This document shows positions 60,629-64,000 of a DNA stretch of 64,000 bases, piece by piece. Source of the DNA: J038 sp034437535 (lineage in GTDB: Bacteria > Chloroflexota > Anaerolineae > Aggregatilineales > Phototrophicaceae); NCBI GenBank assembly GCA_034437535.1, contig DAOTTZ010000108.1, forward strand, positions 1 to 64,000. Direction: 5' to 3'. Position 1 is the first letter of the stretch. Each line of letters opens with the position of its first letter. Below the pieces are notes generated by a model. The model was not told where the DNA came from. It saw nothing but the letters and a program-made list of their open reading frames with translations, and made no database searches. The translations under genes and the position numbers were made by a program.

Positions 60629-62200
60629 ATGTGGCGTGTCTTCGCTGTTTTGAGTCTTTTTTTGATCACGAGTTGTAGCACCGAAGAAGTCCCGGTTATT
60701 TTGGTTCGGGTTCAAGTTGATAATTCGGAGTATGTTTATCAGTACACCGAGCCGATTACGGTCGGTGATTTTTTGGATGAGGCAGAAATTGAAATGGATC
60801 CGCTTGACCGAGTTTACCCGGAAGAATGGACCCAGATCTACGACGAGATGCGCATTACTGTCGTCCGGGTGGAAGAAGACGAATATTGTGAAGAAGAAAC
60901 GATCTCGTTTGACCAGCAAACTCAACTTGTTGAAGGTTTAGAAGGTGAACAGCGGATTGGTCAGCGTGGTGAAAATGGCATTGAGCAGGTTTGCTACCGG
61001 GTACGGGTTGAGAATGGCGTGCAACAGGAGCCAGTCGAGACACGACGGGTCACAATTAAAGAGCCAGTAGATGAAATTGTTTTTGTCCGCCCGGAAGATG
61101 ACCTTGAGCCAGTTCCGATTGATGGCACATTAGCTTACATCAGCAATAGTAACGCCTGGATTATTCGTGGGAACACGTCGTTCAAGCGACCACTTACGAC
61201 ATCGGGTGATCTTGATAATCGCGTATTTACGTTGTCAACTGATGGCCGGCAACTGCTTTTTTCTCGTTCTACATCAGATGATGCCACGTTTAATCAATTG
61301 TGGTACGCACCTGATACAGTCTCACCAGAACCAGAATTTATTCAACTGGTGCCACAAGATGTACTACACGCTGATTGGGTTCCAAACCAACCGAATACTT
61401 TCAGTTACTCTACCGCAGAAAGACGAGACGCCGCACCCGGTTGGCGAGCCTTCAACGATTTATGGTTGATGTCGATCAATCCAGAGACGGGCCAACAGAT
61501 CAATATTGACCCCGTACTTGAAGAGTCATCAGGGGGGATTGCTGGTTGGTGGGGCACAGAGTTTATCTGGTCACCAGATGGCACCCGGTTAGCCTGGGTA
61601 CAGGCGGATCGAATCGGCTTGGTTGACCTGGATAACGGAGCATTAGATGATGCGTTGCTTGAGTACGTCTTTTACAACACCCTGCAAGATTGGTCATGGC
61701 GCACATCGGTATCCTGGTCTCCAGATAGTCAATTGCTCCTGGCGACGACGCATGGTGACCCAATTGGTGATGAGCGTCCAGAAGCCAGCCCGGTCTTCGA
61801 TGTTGATGTCGTCGCGGCGGACGGCTCATATGGTGCGACGGTAATCGAGCGTGCCGGCATATGGGCCACCCCTCAGTTCTCGCCACCTGTCGATGGTACC
61901 GATACCGAGGGGTTTATCGCTTATCTGCAAGCAAGAGAATGGGCATCGAGCATCAATGGAGCTTACGATCTTATCGTTGCAGATCGCGATGGAAGTAATG
62001 CCAGAATCATATTCCCGCCAGATGATGATCAACCAGGGTTGACTGAAGCCTCCTTCGCGCAACACTTCACCTGGAGTCCTGATGGTCGTCAGATCGCTTT
62101 GATCTATCTGGGTAATCTATGGGTGGTTGATGTAGACACCGGGAACGCCTATCAAATCACGCAAGACGGTAATGCTTCGAAACCGGTCTGGGCACGATGA
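60629..62200 (+). CDS. Lipoprotein with DUF348/G5 domains and a TolB-like beta-propeller
   Basis: A 523-residue lipoprotein: lipobox LITSC (Cys16), a DUF348-like domain (YVYQYTEPITVGDFLDEAEI), a G5 domain (about 85-150; GQRGENGIEQVCYRVRVENG and IKEPVDEIVFV), and a propeller (about 160-523) with repeated FIWSPDGTRLAWV, VSWSPDSQLLLAT and FTWSPDGRQIALI blades. G5 domains bind N-acetylglucosamine-type wall sugars; the propeller may bind another ligand. I chose the ATG at 60629, with AAAGG upstream. The stop overlaps the next start by 4 bases. Confidence 0.88.
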   Translation: MWRVFAVLSLFLITSCSTEEVPVILVRVQVDNSEYVYQYTEPITVGDFLDEAEIEMDPLDRVYPEEWTQIYDEMRITVVRVEEDEYCEEETISFDQQTQLVEGLEGEQRIGQRGENGIEQVCYRVRVENGVQQEPVETRRVTIKEPVDEIVFVRPEDDLEPVPIDGTLAYISNSNAWIIRGNTSFKRPLTTSGDLDNRVFTLSTDGRQLLFSRSTSDDATFNQLWYAPDTVSPEPEFIQLVPQDVLHADWVPNQPNTFSYSTAERRDAAPGWRAFNDLWLMSINPETGQQINIDPVLEESSGGIAGWWGTEFIWSPDGTRLAWVQADRIGLVDLDNGALDDALLEYVFYNTLQDWSWRTSVSWSPDSQLLLATTHGDPIGDERPEASPVFDVDVVAADGSYGATVIERAGIWATPQFSPPVDGTDTEGFIAYLQAREWASSINGAYDLIVADRDGSNARIIFPPDDDQPGLTEASFAQHFTWSPDGRQIALIYLGNLWVVDVDTGNAYQITQDGNASKPVWAR

Positions 62201-64000
62201 CGCGCCGCACAGTCATATTTGTATTGTCGGTCGTCGCACTAGCTGGGAGCCTGACGGCGACGTTGGCATCCGTCCAAATGCGGGATTGGAGCCTGCGCGG
62301 CTACGTTGACCCAACTCAGACTATTGACTTGCCATTTCAAATTCCGCGCTTTGGCGTTAATGCCGATCTCTTTCAATATGATGATGAGATGCTTACACGG
62401 CAACTCGACCGTATGGATCAACTGGGGGTGCTTTGGGTTCGGCAAATTGTTGATCAAACAAAGTTGAGCCGGGGTGATGGCACTTATACCTGGTCAACGC
62501 TTGATCGTATCGTTCGGACGATGGCAGACTATGATGATATGAACCTTGTCGTCGTCCTGATCCGGTCTGGGGATGACACCTGTGCAAACTGTGTATGGAC
62601 TCCACCAGATGATTTAGAGGACTATCTGACATTTGTAGATGCACTAGCCGCACGCTATGCAACGGATATTGATTATTACCAAATCTGGGATGAGCCGAAT
62701 ATTCGATTGGCCTGGGGTGGCAATCATCCACAAGTGACCCGCTATGCGGCCATGCTTTCTGAGGCTTATGATCGCATTTATCAGCAGGATGCTTCTGCTT
62801 ACGTCATTGCGGCGGCACTCGCCCCAACGACAGAAACCGGCCCACAGAATTTGAGTGATCTGTTATACCTGGAGCAGCTCTATCATTTAGGCATCGCAGA
62901 ATACTCTGACGCTATCGCCGCTAAGCCTTATGGGTTTGATCATCCACCGGATGACCGGAGGGTCACGCCTGATCATCTCAATTTTTCTCGTTTTGTTGCT
63001 CTGCGTGAAGTTATGATTGCACATGGCGATCAAGACAAGCACCTATGGGCTAGCAATTTCGGTTGGAATACTGCCGCCGGGTCGATCTGGGGACAGGTAA
63101 CGGTCGAACAACAACGCATCTATACTCTGGATGCTTTCTCACGCATAGCCCATGAATGGCCTTATGCCGGCGGGATGATCTTGCAAGAATGGCAACCAGA
63201 TCTGCCGGCAGATGACCCGCGTTGGGGTTTTGCCCTCATCGATCATGATGATCAACCTACTGAGTTATATCAAACATTACAAAATGCCGACCTGAGTACA
63301 CAGAATCAAACAAGTGGTTTATATCCACCTCAGAATGCATTTGCGACTTACCAGGGCACCTGGTCATTTTCAACTTTAGGGGCTGATATTGGCTGGTTAG
63401 ATGATAGCCGAGCAACATTTACATTCACCGGAGAGCGCGTCGCATTAGTCACTCGCCAGGCAGATTACGTCACTAATCTATACGCTACTATTGACGGTGG
63501 CCCTGCAAACGCACTCCCACAAGACATCAACGGCAATTCTTTCTTGCTACTTAAAAGCGATGCGCTGACGCCTGAGCTTACACCGGTTATCGTCGCTGAT
63601 GACCTCGACCACGTAACGCACGAACTGGAATTAGTCGCAGACGAATTAATTCCTGCTGAGGCACAGAGTCGTTATCCAATTGTCGGCTATGCTGTCCTTT
63701 TAGATGATCTGGCGGAGCCGTATAACCAGCAGATTCGAATTGGCTGGATCGCTGTTATTGTCAGTGCGCTTGCTACAGTCTTGACGATAACAGCATCGCC
63801 GTTCCGTGCGATGAATCATCGCGCCGTGATTTTTTACAATCAATGGCGTGCTATTTCACAGCTTATGGTAACTGGGGTGGTCTCAGTGGCGTTGATGCTC
63901 AATATGTTCTTGACTTGGCAAGATGGTATCCCGCAACTTTTACGTCGCGAGTCGGTTAATCTGGCATTTTCCATATTCACAGCGGGTGTATTGTACTGGA
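62197..64000 (+). CDS. Glycosidase-like TIM-barrel membrane protein (3' end cut by window)
   Basis: A frame open from the ATG at 62197 to the window edge (601 residues visible), starting in the stop of the G5 lipoprotein gene. A signal or anchor helix (residues 5-25) is followed by a TIM barrel like GH39/GH5: YYQIWDEPN places the acid/base Glu at 166. In related proteins the second Glu is in a W-x-x-E-F-G-W motif, but here it reads LWASNFGW (Asn287); another Glu (331, LQEW) could substitute. A beta region follows, then at least three membrane helices from about residue 525 on, so it may be fused to an O-antigen-ligase-like or other membrane domain. The end is not visible. Confidence 0.8.
   Translation, partial: MTRRTVIFVLSVVALAGSLTATLASVQMRDWSLRGYVDPTQTIDLPFQIPRFGVNADLFQYDDEMLTRQLDRMDQLGVLWVRQIVDQTKLSRGDGTYTWSTLDRIVRTMADYDDMNLVVVLIRSGDDTCANCVWTPPDDLEDYLTFVDALAARYATDIDYYQIWDEPNIRLAWGGNHPQVTRYAAMLSEAYDRIYQQDASAYVIAAALAPTTETGPQNLSDLLYLEQLYHLGIAEYSDAIAAKPYGFDHPPDDRRVTPDHLNFSRFVALREVMIAHGDQDKHLWASNFGWNTAAGSIWGQVTVEQQRIYTLDAFSRIAHEWPYAGGMILQEWQPDLPADDPRWGFALIDHDDQPTELYQTLQNADLSTQNQTSGLYPPQNAFATYQGTWSFSTLGADIGWLDDSRATFTFTGERVALVTRQADYVTNLYATIDGGPANALPQDINGNSFLLLKSDALTPELTPVIVADDLDHVTHELELVADELIPAEAQSRYPIVGYAVLLDDLAEPYNQQIRIGWIAVIVSALATVLTITASPFRAMNHRAVIFYNQWRAISQLMVTGVVSVALMLNMFLTWQDGIPQLLRRESVNLAFSIFTAGVLYW

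Noticed and set aside
1..64000. Presence of tRNA, rRNA, transposase or integrase genes
   Set aside because: I saw no cloverleaf-like segment, rRNA motif or transposase-like protein; a dedicated covariance search could still find a small RNA that I cannot detect by eye.

Overview
The window reads as a contiguous, gene-dense bacterial chromosome segment from a Chloroflexota bacterium, most likely the Anaerolineae or a related lineage (inference). The basis is the combination of Thr/Pro-rich linkers in exported LysM and PKD proteins, a MoxR/DUF58/Bat operon, roadblock and FHA proteins, G5/propeller lipoproteins, and no recognisable outer-membrane genes. I recognise 66 protein genes, two of them cut by the window edges. 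I see no tRNA or rRNA gene, insertion sequence, prophage or CRISPR array. Genes are tightly packed with many ATGA/TGATG start-stop overlaps, and no gene-free stretch exceeds about 300 bases. The longest, 40449-40690, holds a promoter and leader.

Layout. 0.1-5.3 kb: eno-pyk (minus), then divergently a cysteine desulfurase and mnmA. 5.3-8.5 kb: a minus-strand run of an SbnI/SerK-like ParB-fold protein, an ACT protein, an unknown protein, a membrane-anchored JAMM protease and an A24 prepilin peptidase. 8.5-17.1 kb: a plus-strand run from a Nudix hydrolase through two small membrane proteins into MoxR, DUF58, a BatD-like protein, BatA, a BatB-BatC fusion, BatD and BatE. 17.1-19.4 kb: DUF503-sucC-sucD (minus). 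19.5-23.0 kb: two LysM proteins (one an M23 peptidase) flanking a DUF192 gene. 23.0-28.6 kb (minus): a His-rich membrane protein, tdk, L31-L27-L21 (L31 carries an RNA-polymerase-alpha-CTD-like extension), and ruvB-DUF2905-queA. 28.7-30.4 kb: upp and a WecA/MraY-like transferase. 30.3-40.4 kb (minus): MoxR-DUF58, an MFS-spermidine synthase fusion, DUF1461, a YvcK-like gene, gap, pgk, tpiA and a membrane protein.

40.7-43.9 kb: a roadblock protein, pyrG and an adenosine-deaminase-like protein whose metal-site residues are replaced. 43.9-50.4 kb (minus): a Ser/Thr signalling block (kinase with PQQ propeller, PP2C phosphatase, J-domain/VWA fusion, FHA protein, small unknown, response regulator, Hsp20). 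50.5-55.3 kb: hemW, type 2 IPP isomerase, acyl carrier protein, a membrane protein, a Mg-chelatase-I-like AAA+ ATPase and a hotdog thioesterase. 55.4-64 kb: a glycosyltransferase, a large PKD lipoprotein, a THUMP-type RNA methyltransferase, a G5/propeller lipoprotein and a truncated glycosidase-like membrane protein.

Central metabolism (lower glycolysis, succinyl-CoA ligase, nucleotide synthesis and salvage) is interleaved with envelope biogenesis and signalling. The points most worth a second look are the L31-alphaCTD fusion, the apparent ADA pseudoenzyme in the pyrG operon, the SbnI/ACT/JAMM cluster, the BatB-BatC fusion that keeps a lipobox, and the kinase/phosphatase/FHA/J-VWA block. A recurring theme is that several enzyme-fold proteins (ADA-like, SGNH-like, glycosidase-like, WecA-like) lack expected catalytic residues.
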